Numbered from the stretch's first letter, positions 14,599-23,481 are shown. The stretch: 60,805 bases of DNA from an uncultured Oscillospiraceae bacterium (GCA_902478605.1 CABSLQ010000008.1:1-60805); one strand, 5' to 3'. Made by a program: numbers and translations. The notes: generated by a model from the letters alone, not told the origin.

Positions 14599-16173
14599 GT
14601 GTCAGAAGTAAGCATATGGGTGGCGATCCTGCTTTGCGCGGCCGGTCTGCTGGTCGGCGCCGCGGTGGCGGGCTTTATCGCGTTCAAGGCGGGGATCGCC
14701 CACCGGAAGAAGGAAGCGGAAGCGGCCATCGGTTCCGCCGAAGCGGAAGCGGAGCGCATTCGCAAGGAAGCGAATCTCGCCGCAGAATCCAGGAAAAAGG
14801 AAGCCTTGATCGAGGCAAAGGACGAAATTCACCGGCTGCGCAACGAATCGGAAAAGGAGCTCAAGGAGCGCCGCAGCGATGTGCAGCGGCAGGAACGCCG
14901 CGTCCAGCAGAAGGAAGAAACCCTCGACAAGAAGATCGAGAACTACGAGAAAAAAGAGGAATCCCTTGCCCAGAAGCAAAAGGAGATCGACGCCCGTCTT
15001 GAGGACGTGGAAAATCTCAAAAAAGGCCAGTTTGAAATGCTCGAACGCATTTCCGGCTTCACCGCGGAGCAGGCGAAGGAATACCTGCTCAACAATCTGA
15101 CCGACGAACTGCTGCATGACAAGGCGGTCAAAATCAACGAAATCGAGGCCCAGCTCAAGGAGGAGGCCGACACGCGTGCGCGCAACCTCATTTCCCACGC
15201 GATCCAGCGGGTGGCCGCCGATCAGGTGACCGAGACGACCGTGTCGGTCGTGCCGCTGCCCAACGACGAGATGAAGGGCCGCATCATCGGCCGCGAAGGC
15301 CGCAATATCCGCGCCATTGAGACGCTCACCGGCGTGGATCTGATCATCGACGACACGCCGGAGGCCATCACCCTGTCCGGCTTTGACCCGGTGCGGCGGG
15401 AGATCGCCCGCATCGCGCTGGAGCGCCTGATTTCGGACGGGCGCATTCATCCCGCCCGCATTGAGGAAATGGTGGAAAAGGCCCGCCGCGAGGTGGAGGC
15501 CACCATCAAATCGGAGGGCGAACGCGCCGTGCTCGAAACGGGTCTGCACGGCATTCATCCCGAGGTGATGCGCCTGCTGGGCCGGCTGCGCTACCGCACG
15601 AGCTACGGGCAGAACGTGCTCTACCACTCGATGGAGGTCGCGTTCCTCTCGGGCATCATGGCCAGCGAGCTGGGCATCGACCCGGTCATTGCGCGCCGCG
15701 CCGGCCTGCTGCATGATATCGGCAAGGCGGTGGACCACGAGGTGGAAGGCTCCCACGTGGAGATCGGCGTGGACATCGCCCGCAAGTATAAGGAAAGCGA
15801 AGCGGTCGTGCATGCCATCCAGGCACACCACGGCGACGTGGAAGCGGCCACGGTGGTGGCCTGTCTCGTGCAGGCGGCCGACGCGATTTCCGCCGCCCGT
15901 CCGGGCGCCCGCCGCGAGAACCTCGAGAACTACATCAAGCGCCTCGAAAAGCTGGAGGAGCTGGCCAATGAGTTCGACGGGGTGGAACGCTCCTTCGCCA
16001 TCCAGGCGGGCCGCGAGGTGCGCATTCTGGTGCGTCCTGACAAGGTCAACGACGATCAGATGACGCTGCTCGCCCGGGACATCGCCAAAAAGATCGAGGC
16101 CAACCTCGATTATCCGGGGCAAATCAAGGTGCATCTCATCCGCGAGAACCGCGCCGTGGAATTCGCCAAATAA
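14599..16173 (+). CDS. rny: Ribonuclease Y
   Basis: The 524-residue membrane-anchored endoribonuclease starts bulk mRNA decay in Firmicutes. It has an N-terminal transmembrane helix (about 5-30), a long charged coiled coil (about 35-200) rich in Lys, Glu and Arg, a KH RNA-binding domain with GRIIGREGRNIRAIE (about 228-242), and an HD metal-dependent phosphohydrolase domain with LLHDIGKAVDHE (about 369-380). Length fits the family. The start is GTG 14599 with an AGGAGGTG site 11 nt upstream. The ymdB-like gene follows, as in many Firmicutes. Confidence 0.96.
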   Translation: MSEVSIWVAILLCAAGLLVGAAVAGFIAFKAGIAHRKKEAEAAIGSAEAEAERIRKEANLAAESRKKEALIEAKDEIHRLRNESEKELKERRSDVQRQERRVQQKEETLDKKIENYEKKEESLAQKQKEIDARLEDVENLKKGQFEMLERISGFTAEQAKEYLLNNLTDELLHDKAVKINEIEAQLKEEADTRARNLISHAIQRVAADQVTETTVSVVPLPNDEMKGRIIGREGRNIRAIETLTGVDLIIDDTPEAITLSGFDPVRREIARIALERLISDGRIHPARIEEMVEKARREVEATIKSEGERAVLETGLHGIHPEVMRLLGRLRYRTSYGQNVLYHSMEVAFLSGIMASELGIDPVIARRAGLLHDIGKAVDHEVEGSHVEIGVDIARKYKESEAVVHAIQAHHGDVEAATVVACLVQAADAISAARPGARRENLENYIKRLEKLEELANEFDGVERSFAIQAGREVRILVRPDKVNDDQMTLLARDIAKKIEANLDYPGQIKVHLIRENRAVEFAK

Positions 16174-16289
16174 GAAAGCCGCGCCGGCGGGGAACCCGCG
16201 GCCCGCGGCATGGGCGGGGCCGGTTCCGGCCTCGGCCGGAGCGGCCGGGTACCCGGGCCGCGTCCTCATACGCAGCGGTACACATCATC

Positions 16290-16332
16290 ACGGCGCTCCC
16301 GACAGCCAAGGCCGGCGGGAGCGCCGTTTTTT
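16290..16332 (+). terminator. Terminator between rny and the ymdB-like gene
   Basis: CGGCGCTCCCG (16291-16301) pairs with CGGGAGCGCCG (16316-16326) and is followed by six T. It ends 15 bp before the next start codon, so downstream expression probably relies on read-through. Confidence 0.85.
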
Positions 16333-16347
16333 CGGGAGGAAAACGCA

Positions 16348-17118
16348 ATGGTCATTCTCATGGTGGGCGACGTGGTGGGCACGGCAGGCTGCGGGCACCT
16401 GCGCCGGGTTCTGCCCGCGGTCAAAAAGCAGTACGGCGTGGACGTGTGCATCGTCAACGGGGAAAACGCCGCCGACGGCAACGGCATCACCCCCGCCGCC
16501 GCCGCCCATATCTTCGACAGCGGGGCGGACGTCATCACCGGGGGCAACCACACCTTCCGCCGCCGGGAATTCTACGATACGCTGGAGGATTCCCCCTTTC
16601 TGCTGCGCCCCGCCAATTTCCCGGCCGGCGCGCCGGGCCGCGGCTTCACGGTGGTGGACCGGGGCCGCTTCCAGCTCACCGTGGTAAACCTGCTGGGCGT
16701 GGTGTATATGGAGCCGCTGGCCTGTCCCTTTGAAACGCTGGACGCCGTGCTGGAGGAGGCGGGCCGCCCCGCCTGCTGCGTGGTGGATTTTCACGCGGAG
16801 GCCACGGCCGAAAAGAAGGCGCTCGCCTATTATGCGGACGGGCGGGTCTCCGCCGTGATCGGCACCCACACCCATACCCCCACGGCGGACGAACAGGTGC
16901 TGCCCGGCGGCACCGGCTTTTTAACCGATGTGGGCATGACCGGGCCGGTGCATTCGGTGCTCGGCGTGCGCCCCGAACAGTCCATCGCCAAGATGAAGGA
17001 TAAGCTGCCCGTGCGCTTCAACACGGCGGAGGGCCCCTGCCGCATGGACGCGGTGCTGCTCGACCTGGACAACGCCACCGGCCATACCCGGTCGATCACC
17101 CGGCTGCAGGTGGAATAA
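16348..17118 (+). CDS. ymdB: YmdB-family metallophosphoesterase (2',3'-cyclic nucleotide phosphodiesterase)
   Basis: A 256-residue cytoplasmic calcineurin-like phosphoesterase. Metal-binding motifs are GDVVG (about 7-11), NGENAADG (about 34), GGNHTF (about 64-69) and GTHTHTPTADE (about 170-180). The Bacillus homologue YmdB hydrolyses 2',3'-cyclic nucleotides and cAMP and affects RNase Y-dependent expression, biofilm and sporulation. Its position after rny matches that link. ATG 16348 follows CGGGAGGAAAA. Length is usual for the family. Confidence 0.9.
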   Translation: MVILMVGDVVGTAGCGHLRRVLPAVKKQYGVDVCIVNGENAADGNGITPAAAAHIFDSGADVITGGNHTFRRREFYDTLEDSPFLLRPANFPAGAPGRGFTVVDRGRFQLTVVNLLGVVYMEPLACPFETLDAVLEEAGRPACCVVDFHAEATAEKKALAYYADGRVSAVIGTHTHTPTADEQVLPGGTGFLTDVGMTGPVHSVLGVRPEQSIAKMKDKLPVRFNTAEGPCRMDAVLLDLDNATGHTRSITRLQVE

Positions 17119-17164
17119 TCTATACAAAGGGTTTATTTCGTTTGTGTTATACGAATATTTTAAA

Positions 17165-17201
17165 TGCCGCCGCAAGCGAACACGTTTGCGGCGGCTTTTT
17201 T
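17165..17201 (+). terminator. Terminator after the ymdB-like gene
   Basis: GCCGCCGCAA (17166-17175) pairs with TTGCGGCGGC (17186-17195), followed by six T. Confidence 0.9.
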
Positions 17202-17303
17202 GCGCCCGGGTATCCAAGTTTCGCGTCGGCGCCGCCGGATTTCCTTCGCCGGGGCGGCCCGTGCGCCTTCCTTTCGGCCGTTCCGCTCTATATGTAAGAA
17301 TAA

Positions 17304-17347
17304 CGTGGCAAAACGTGAAAGATATTCACGTTTTGCCACGGTTTTGC
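17304..17347. terminator. Perfect 16-bp hairpin in the intergenic region before the LRR gene
   Basis: CGTGGCAAAACGTGAA (17304-17319), loop AGATA, then the exact complement 17325-17340, followed by GTTTTGC. It stands about 100 bp beyond an already strong terminator. The rest of 17348-17593 is AT-rich, with a TATTAT -10-like box at 17473-17478 and no good -35. Confidence 0.7.
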
Positions 17348-17593
17348 TTTTGTCATTTCGGACGAGAAACCGCTTTTTCTTTTCCGCCTATTTATGTCGA
17401 TCTACAAAGTTGCAAAAAAAGAAAAATTTTTTCAAAACCACCCCGTCAAAACGCGATGTAAAACCATCTTTATATTATAGATACACAAATCACAGGAAAC
17501 CAAGCGCGCGGCGCGCCCGGGAAAGGAGGGGCCCGGCAAACGGGCGGCGGCGCCGCCGCACCCATTGACGTCAAAACAAGGAGGAGAAACACC

Positions 17594-20212
17594 ATGGCAC
17601 AACATACAAACACGGCGCGCCATCGCATGGCACGCCACGCCGGCCATGCGCGGAAAAAGCGCAGTCTGGTCAAGCAGATTCTCGCACTGGTCGGTTCAGC
17701 GGCACTGGCCCTGAGCTTGATCTCCCTTGCGCCCGCCGCTTTGGACGTAGCAGCGGAACCGCAGAGCGGACTGGGGGCGGAAAGCGCCTGTCCGGATCAC
17801 GTACTGGGCGAATTCAGCGGCGTCCCGGCCTGCGTGGACGCAGAAGGAAACCTGCACATTTGCGAAAACAATTTCCCGGATGAAAATTTTAGGACATACG
17901 TTCTGAGATTAGCCGGGGCAGATGACGAGCATTTTACCGTAGGAGAATGCAAAGCAATTACTTCAATCTATGTAGTTGACAAACAGATCGGTTCTTTTCG
18001 GGGAATTGAGTTTTTTACAGCTATCCATAATTTATACTGCCGAAGCAATCAAACAACCGAATTGAATGTAAGCAACAACACAGCATTAACCTCTCTAAAC
18101 TGCGGCAACAATCGGCTGACTGAATTGGATGTAAGTAAGAATACAGCCCTGACCTCTTTAAATTGTGGTCCCAACCGGTTAACCACACTTGATGTGAGCA
18201 ATAACACGGCGCTCAAATTCTTGGACTGCAATTCCAACCGATTAGCAGCGTTAGATCTCAGCCATAATGCAGCATTAACCTTTTTATATTGTCATAGTAA
18301 TGCTTTAACAGATTTGGATGTAAGCACATGCATTAACTTAAAAACTCTCAACTGTAACGCCACCCGGCTCACAGATTTGGATGTGAGTAAATGCACGGCG
18401 CTGGAATCTTTATACTGTACCAACACCCAAATAAAGGAATTAAACGTGAGCGGCCACCCATCCTTAAAAAAATTGGAATGCGGTGCAAGTGGACTGCTGG
18501 AAAAGCTGGACGTCAGCAACTGCCCGTCTCTGGAGATTTTATGGTGCCACAGCCCAAACAGGGACTATGCCAGCTTGACCGATCTGAACGTGGACAACTG
18601 CACCGCCTTGACCAAACTTCTCTGCTATTATAATAATCTGAAGACATTAGATGTCCGTTCATGCACGGCGCTGCAAAATCTAAGCTGTGCCTATAACCCC
18701 TTACAGACATTAGATGTGAGCAACAATACAGCATTAACCTATTTAGATTGTACCGATACGCAATTAACAAAATTAGATGTGAGCAATAACACGGCATTAA
18801 CCTCCTTACTGTGCGGCAATAATCAGCTAACCGAGCTAGATGTGAGCGGCAATACAAATTTGGAAACCTTATCCTGCGCCGATCAAAAGTCCACACTGGA
18901 GCGGTTGCCTGCCGGTTCCGCTTGGAAAGCCGATCTCGGCCAACTCGTTTCTCAGGAAAACCTGGATAAGATCCTCAATGTTTCATCTGGCAACCTGGAT
19001 TCTCAAACCGGAAATGTGACCTTCGATACCCAAGTGGATTCCTTCAACTATGTGTATGACACCGGAAAAGAAGGGGTCACCATGACCGTAACCGTGACCC
19101 TCACCGATCACACCCACACCTTCGGCGAATGGGAAACCACCGCGCCGGCCACCTGCACCGAGGCGGGCGAGGAGCGCCGCGTCTGCTCCGTCTGTCAGGC
19201 GGAGGAAACCCGTCCCATCGAGGCCCTCGGCCACGATTACGCCGCCGAATGGACGGTTGACCAGCCCGCCACCTGCACCGAACCGGGCAGCCAGTCCCAC
19301 CACTGCACCCGCTGCGGCGACAAGGCGGACGTCACCGCCATCGACCCCACCGGCCACGCCTTCGGCGAGTGGGAAACCACCGCGCCGGCCACCTGCACCG
19401 AAACGGGCGAGGAGCACCGCGTCTGCTCCGTCTGTCAGGCGGAGGAAACCCGTCCCATCGAGGCCCTCGGCCACGATTACGCCGCCGAATGGACGGTTGA
19501 CCAGCCCGCCACCTGCACCGAACCGGGCAGCCAGTCCCACCACTGCACCCGCTGCGGCGACAAGGCGGACGTCACCGCCATCGACCCCACCGGCCACACC
19601 TTCGGCGAGTGGGAAACGGTGGAATCGCCCGGCTGCCTGGATAAAGGCTCCGAAAAGCGCGTGTGCGGCTCCTGCGGCTTCACCGAAACCCGCGATGTGG
19701 ACGCCCTCGGCCATGACTGGGAGGACACGTATACGGTAGACAAGGCCGCCACCTGCACCGAAGACGGATCCGAATCCATCCACTGCCGGAACTGCGAGGC
19801 GGTGAAGGATTCCCGCACACTGCCCGCCCTCGGCCACGACTGGGAAGAAAGCGTGGTGAAAGCGCCCACCTGCACCGAGCCGGGCGAGAAGCTCTTCACC
19901 TGCCTGAACGACGACAGCCACAGCTACACCGAGGAAATCCCGGCGCTGGGACACGATTTCTCCGACGAGTGGACGGTGGATAAGGAACCCACCGAAACCG
20001 AAGCGGGCAGCCAGTCCCATCACTGCACCCGCTGCGACGAGCCGGACGAGGATACGGCCGTCGCCATCCCCGCCACCGGCCCGGCCGACGACGAGGTGCC
20101 CCAGACGGGCGAAAGCCCGCTGACGCTTCTCATCGGCGCCGTGCTGGTGACCGGCAGCGCCGCGCTGGCCCTGCTGGCCCGCAAACGGCGCAAAGCCAAC
20201 CCGGCACACTAA
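17594..20212 (+). CDS. Cell-surface leucine-rich-repeat protein with sortase-type anchor
   Basis: An 872-residue exported protein. The N-terminus has a basic stretch (KKRSLVKQ) and a hydrophobic signal core (about 26-50). About 13 leucine-rich repeats of roughly 21 residues (about 145-425, unit like LDVSNNTALTSLNCGNNQLT) probably bind protein or glycan. From about 505 to 810 come Cys-rich modules with HTFGEWETTAPATC-like and CSVCQAEETRPIEALGHD-like segments, two of them nearly identical. The end is VPQTGES, a hydrophobic helix and RKRR, a cell-wall sorting signal with V instead of L. The LRR part is far richer in A/T than the rest, so the gene is a mosaic. ATG 17594 follows AAGGAGGAG. Confidence 0.85.
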   Translation: MAQHTNTARHRMARHAGHARKKRSLVKQILALVGSAALALSLISLAPAALDVAAEPQSGLGAESACPDHVLGEFSGVPACVDAEGNLHICENNFPDENFRTYVLRLAGADDEHFTVGECKAITSIYVVDKQIGSFRGIEFFTAIHNLYCRSNQTTELNVSNNTALTSLNCGNNRLTELDVSKNTALTSLNCGPNRLTTLDVSNNTALKFLDCNSNRLAALDLSHNAALTFLYCHSNALTDLDVSTCINLKTLNCNATRLTDLDVSKCTALESLYCTNTQIKELNVSGHPSLKKLECGASGLLEKLDVSNCPSLEILWCHSPNRDYASLTDLNVDNCTALTKLLCYYNNLKTLDVRSCTALQNLSCAYNPLQTLDVSNNTALTYLDCTDTQLTKLDVSNNTALTSLLCGNNQLTELDVSGNTNLETLSCADQKSTLERLPAGSAWKADLGQLVSQENLDKILNVSSGNLDSQTGNVTFDTQVDSFNYVYDTGKEGVTMTVTVTLTDHTHTFGEWETTAPATCTEAGEERRVCSVCQAEETRPIEALGHDYAAEWTVDQPATCTEPGSQSHHCTRCGDKADVTAIDPTGHAFGEWETTAPATCTETGEEHRVCSVCQAEETRPIEALGHDYAAEWTVDQPATCTEPGSQSHHCTRCGDKADVTAIDPTGHTFGEWETVESPGCLDKGSEKRVCGSCGFTETRDVDALGHDWEDTYTVDKAATCTEDGSESIHCRNCEAVKDSRTLPALGHDWEESVVKAPTCTEPGEKLFTCLNDDSHSYTEEIPALGHDFSDEWTVDKEPTETEAGSQSHHCTRCDEPDEDTAVAIPATGPADDEVPQTGESPLTLLIGAVLVTGSAALALLARKRRKANPAH
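19115..19594. repeat. 240-bp in-frame tandem duplication inside the LRR surface gene
   Basis: Units 19115-19354 and 19355-19594 are nearly identical. Noted differences include GAG/GAA and CGC/CAC codons. A third, diverged unit starts at 19595. The duplicated unit encodes 80 residues holding three Cys-containing knuckles. Near identity suggests recent duplication and possible copy-number change. Confidence 0.9.
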
Positions 20213-20220
20213 ACGCGCAA

Positions 20221-20260
20221 AAGCCCCGGAGGAACAAAATCCTCCGGGGCTTCCCCTTTT
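20221..20260 (+). terminator. Terminator of the LRR surface gene
   Basis: AAGCCCCGGAGGA (20221-20233) pairs with TCCTCCGGGGCTT (20240-20252), followed by CCCCTTTT. Confidence 0.85.
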
Positions 20261-20269
20261 GAACAGAGC

Positions 20270-20303
20270 AAAGACCGGAGAGCCATAGACTCCCCGGTCT
20301 TTT
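20270..20303. terminator. Second hairpin between convergent genes (probably for the GH20 gene)
   Basis: AAGACCGG pairs with CCGGTCTT with a further GAG/CTC-type pairing; T follows on the plus strand and TTTGC on the minus strand. It lies 32 bp beyond the GH20 stop codon. Confidence 0.65.
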
Positions 20304-20334
20304 CATTCTGTCCTATATTCTCTCTGCGCCGCAC

Positions 20335-22191
20335 TCAGCCGGTAACGCAGCCGGTGAAAATCGAACTCCACGTGGCGGGATTGGCCACGCGGCACCGGCT
20401 GTAATCGGCCAGATCGAAATACTGCCGCTCGGCCTCCAGCTCCTCGATGGCGGCGACGTCGCCCGCCAGATAGGCGTTCACCCGTCTGGCCGCGCTGCGC
20501 GCCCGGCTGGCCACGCCCGCCAGACGCACGTCCTGCACCTCGAAGCCGAAGCCCTTGTTTTCCTTCATCCACTGGGTTTCCAGGCAGTCCCGCATGTGTT
20601 CGGTCCTCTCCGCAATGGCGGGGAGCACCTCGTCCGCCAGACGGCGCAGCTCCGCCTTATCCCCCGCGTCATAGGCTTCCTTGAGCCGGATGCCCACCGA
20701 CGCCTTGAGGGCCAGCACGTCGCACAGGGCGGCCAGCGTGTCGAACACATACCCGTACCGGCCGGCCCGGGCCCCCGCCTCGGCCAGCTCGGCCGCCGTT
20801 TTGGCGTAAAACGCGTCGTAGCTCTTGTCCGCATGCTTATCGAACAGACCGGCCAGCGGATCCTGGTACAGCAGGTACTTGCTCGGGTTATAGGTCGGGC
20901 CGATCGGGCCTTCCACAAAGTTGGGCGTATCCAGCTTGGCGAAATCCGCCATGTAGCCGCCCGTGCACACCGCGAACCGGGAGGCCAGCGCCTCGTCGCG
21001 GATGTCCGGGTCAAAGCCCAGCTCGGCGAACAGCTGCACCACCGGCAGGATGGTCATGAAGCTCGCCTCGCTGCCGTTGTCGCCCCAGGCGGTGGTGAAT
21101 ACCCGCTTGACGCCGTACCGGCGGCAGGAATCCAGCGCCAGGCGCGACACCTGCAGGCTGTGGTACATGCAGGGCACATGCCCGCTCCACTTCCAGGCGC
21201 CGCCCGCGAAGATCAGCTCGTTGGGGAAGCCCATCTGCTTCTGCGTGTTCTGATCGTAGGTTTCCTGATCGGTCACGTAATAGTCCCAGTACACCATGGA
21301 GATCTGCGGCGGCACCCGCTCCAGCAGGGAGGGATCCACCCCCGCCTGCGGGTTGTAGCTGGCGCCCGCCAGGGTGAAGAACATGTCGTTCCACATCATG
21401 GGGCGGAAGTCGTATTGCTCGCACAGGGCGAGCACCCGCTCGAGATGCCGGCACATGATGTCGATGCTCGGCGTGTCGCCGTGGATATCCTTGTATTTGC
21501 CGCGGCCGAGATGCCCCGCCTCGTCCATGCCGATGTGAATGCGGTGGGTGCGGAAGGCCGCGCGGCAGGCGGCGATCATCTTCTCCACCAGCGCATAGGT
21601 CGGCTCGTACTCGGCGACGAGGATATCGTCGATGTCCTTGACGTCGTAATACGCCTGCCAGCGCAGGGCCGCGTTGAGGTGGGCCAGCGTCTGAATGCAG
21701 GGGATCATCTCCACCCCGCGCTCGTACGCGAAGGCGTCCAGCTCCCGCAGCTCGTCCAGGCTGTACCGCCCGCGCATATAGCCGAAATACGGCTCCCCCT
21801 CGATTTCATAGGTATCCTCGGTGTACAGCAGCAGGGTGTTGTGCCCCATGAGGGCCAGCTGCCGCACCATATCCTTGACCGTCTCCACCCGCGGCACCGC
21901 GTTGCGGGAGCAGTCCAGCATCACACCGTTGCCCTCAAAGCAGGAGACCTGCTCGATGTCCAGTGTCTCTTCGTCCCCGTGCTCCACCGCCAGGCCGAGC
22001 CCCCGGAACAGATACGCTTTTTCGGAATAGGCGATGCGCAGCACGCCGTCCGCCTTCTTCACCGACAGACCGGGCGCGGTGCGTTCGGCCGTTTCGAGCA
22101 CAAGCCCCCGCTCCCCGCCGTCGGCGCCCAGATACTGCAGCATGTCCCGGATAACCGCATCGGCGCCGGCACTTCGAATCTTACAGCCCAT
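20335..22191 (-). CDS. GH20-type beta-N-acetylhexosaminidase
   Basis: The 618-residue enzyme is predicted to release terminal N-acetylhexosamine from glycans. The catalytic Asp-Glu pair is in IHIGMDEAGHLG (about 220-231), preceded by the beta-strand motif MGHNTLLLYTEDT (about 120) typical of the family. A conserved WGDNG (about 370) and many Trp and Tyr residues of the (beta/alpha)8 barrel follow. No signal peptide is seen after ATG 22191, so it should be cytoplasmic, acting on imported small oligosaccharides. The start has AAAGGAGC upstream. A promoter and a large palindrome precede it. It may feed NagA. Confidence 0.85.
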   Translation of the reverse strand: MGCKIRSAGADAVIRDMLQYLGADGGERGLVLETAERTAPGLSVKKADGVLRIAYSEKAYLFRGLGLAVEHGDEETLDIEQVSCFEGNGVMLDCSRNAVPRVETVKDMVRQLALMGHNTLLLYTEDTYEIEGEPYFGYMRGRYSLDELRELDAFAYERGVEMIPCIQTLAHLNAALRWQAYYDVKDIDDILVAEYEPTYALVEKMIAACRAAFRTHRIHIGMDEAGHLGRGKYKDIHGDTPSIDIMCRHLERVLALCEQYDFRPMMWNDMFFTLAGASYNPQAGVDPSLLERVPPQISMVYWDYYVTDQETYDQNTQKQMGFPNELIFAGGAWKWSGHVPCMYHSLQVSRLALDSCRRYGVKRVFTTAWGDNGSEASFMTILPVVQLFAELGFDPDIRDEALASRFAVCTGGYMADFAKLDTPNFVEGPIGPTYNPSKYLLYQDPLAGLFDKHADKSYDAFYAKTAAELAEAGARAGRYGYVFDTLAALCDVLALKASVGIRLKEAYDAGDKAELRRLADEVLPAIAERTEHMRDCLETQWMKENKGFGFEVQDVRLAGVASRARSAARRVNAYLAGDVAAIEELEAERQYFDLADYSRCRVANPATWSSIFTGCVTG

Positions 22192-22227
22192 ACTAGGTTG
22201 TCGCTCCTTTTGTTTGGTAATACCTCT

Positions 22228-22256
22228 ATTGTAGCGGCCCATACAGCAAGATGCAA
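22228..22256 (-). promoter_or_regulatory. Promoter of the GH20 gene
   Basis: On the minus strand, -35 TTGCAT (22256-22251), 17-bp spacer, -10 TACAAT (22233-22228). The -35 box lies within one arm of the palindrome at 22244-22281. Confidence 0.75.
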
Positions 22257-22281
22257 GCCCGAAAGGACCTGCATCTTGCTG
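22244..22281. promoter_or_regulatory. Palindromic operator candidate over the GH20 promoter
   Basis: Arms CAGCAAGATGCA (22244-22255) and TGCATCTTGCTG (22270-22281) are exact complements separated by 14 nt. The arm nearest the gene overlaps the -35 box, which suits a repressor, or two half-sites for a sugar-responsive regulator. Since most of it lies upstream of the transcription start, an RNA role for this gene is unlikely. Confidence 0.65.
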
Positions 22282-22357
22282 CAAACTGCCAGTAAATTAT
22301 ACACTTTTGGGGCGGGCCGCGCCAACGCCCGGCCGGATTTCCTCTTTCTGGCAGCGG

Positions 22358-22867
22358 CTACGCAAACGGGGCCTGCCGGAAGGCGTCGAGCTGCTTCTGG
22401 TTTTTGAGCACCACGCATTTTTCGGGATAACGGCGGCGGATCGCGGCGAATCGTGCCCGTCTTTCCTTCTTGCGCCCCCCGTACAGGAGCCACCAGACAA
22501 AGGCGGCGTCCATCTTCTCCTCGCAGCCCGGGGCCATGCTCTCCCGCGTGGTATGCCGGTAGGTGCGCAGCCGTTTGTACGCCCGCCACAGGCAGGGCAG
22601 GCGGGCAAAGGACAGGATCACGATGTGATCCGCCTGTTCCAGCCGCTCCTGCTGACGGAAGGCGGTATAGTTGCCGTCGATCACCCAGTTTTCCTGCTGC
22701 ATGAAGCGGTCGACCATCTCCAGCGCCTGGGTCCGGTCGCGTTCCTTCCACCCCGCCTCAAACTGCACGGTGTCCAGGTACAGCACCGGGATCTGATACC
22801 GCTGCCCAAGCTGTCCCGCCAGGGTGGACTTGCCGCTGCCGCTGTAGCCGAGTATGGCGATTTTCAT
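22358..22867 (-). CDS. P-loop kinase-like protein (adenylate kinase / FlaR-like topology modulation family)
   Basis: A 169-residue cytoplasmic nucleotide-binding protein. Walker A GYSGSGKST is at residues 7-15; LYLDTVQF and the WVIDGNY strand (about 68-74) match the shikimate/adenylate kinase-like group often named DNA topology modulation protein FlaR. The family's substrate is not established. ATG 22867 was chosen over an upstream start because GGGAGGGGAG precedes it. It is separated from spoVAE by a terminator, so it probably has its own transcript. Confidence 0.8.
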   Translation of the reverse strand: MKIAILGYSGSGKSTLAGQLGQRYQIPVLYLDTVQFEAGWKERDRTQALEMVDRFMQQENWVIDGNYTAFRQQERLEQADHIVILSFARLPCLWRAYKRLRTYRHTTRESMAPGCEEKMDAAFVWWLLYGGRKKERRARFAAIRRRYPEKCVVLKNQKQLDAFRQAPFA

Positions 22868-22901
22868 CGGGCTCCCCTCCCTTGTCCGTCTATTGTAGCA
22901 C

Positions 22902-22940
22902 AAAAAAGGACCCCGCCGCAATGCCCTTGCAGCGGGGTCC
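22902..22940 (-). terminator. Terminator after spoVAE
   Basis: GGACCCCGC (22908-22916) pairs with GCGGGGTCC (22932-22940); on the minus strand six T follow. Confidence 0.85.
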
Positions 22941-22957
22941 GCCCCTGTTGGTGCTGG

Positions 22958-23323
22958 TCAGGATTTATCGCCCGATTTGGCCACGAGCGCACACAGATAG
23001 CCGAAGAGGATCGCCGCCGAAATGCCGCCGGCCGCGCCCGTCAGGCCGCCCATCAGGGCGCCGAGCAGGCCCTTTTCCTGCACCGCCTCCTTGGCGCCCT
23101 GCGCCAGAGTGTAGCCGAACCCGGTCAGCGGCACCGTCGCGCCCGAGCCCGCGAACTTCACCAGCGGCTCGTACAGCCCCACCGCCGTCAGCACCACCCC
23201 CATCGTCACAAACAGCACCAGTATGCGCGCCGGGGTCAGCGACGTATAATCGATGAGAAGCTGCCCGATCACGCAGATGAGGCCGCCCACCAAAAAGGCT
23301 TTGAGCAGCATCAGCCAATCCAT
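22958..23323 (-). CDS. spoVAE: Stage V sporulation protein AE
   Basis: The 121-residue membrane protein is part of the SpoVA channel that moves dipicolinic acid into the forespore and out at germination. It shows about four hydrophobic segments and the conserved core LIDYTSLTPARILVLFV and VPLTGFGYTLAQGA. In B. subtilis it lies in the spoVA operon with spoVAC and spoVAD; here it stands alone between a kinase gene and the fur/perR-like gene. The start ATG 23323 follows AGGAAGGGTGG. A forespore (sigma G) promoter is expected, but I see only a weak candidate near 23395. Strong evidence that the host forms endospores. Confidence 0.93.
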   Translation of the reverse strand: MDWLMLLKAFLVGGLICVIGQLLIDYTSLTPARILVLFVTMGVVLTAVGLYEPLVKFAGSGATVPLTGFGYTLAQGAKEAVQEKGLLGALMGGLTGAAGGISAAILFGYLCALVAKSGDKS

Positions 23324-23446
23324 TGTTCCACCCTTCCTTTCCTACGGAAAAAGCAGCCGCCGGCCGCCCTCGATGGCTCTAGTTTTTCCCGGCCCGTGCC
23401 AAATATGCATGCCCGGCCGCTTTGTCTGTCTCCTCTATAAAATAGC

Positions 23447-23475
23447 TTGACTTTTGCCGAATACTGGGGTATTAT
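23447..23475 (+). promoter_or_regulatory. Promoter of the fur/perR-rubrerythrin operon
   Basis: -35 TTGACT (23447-23452), 17-bp spacer, -10 TATTAT (23470-23475). The operator palindrome begins 7 bp after the -10 box. Confidence 0.85.
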
Positions 23476-23481
23476 GGAAAT

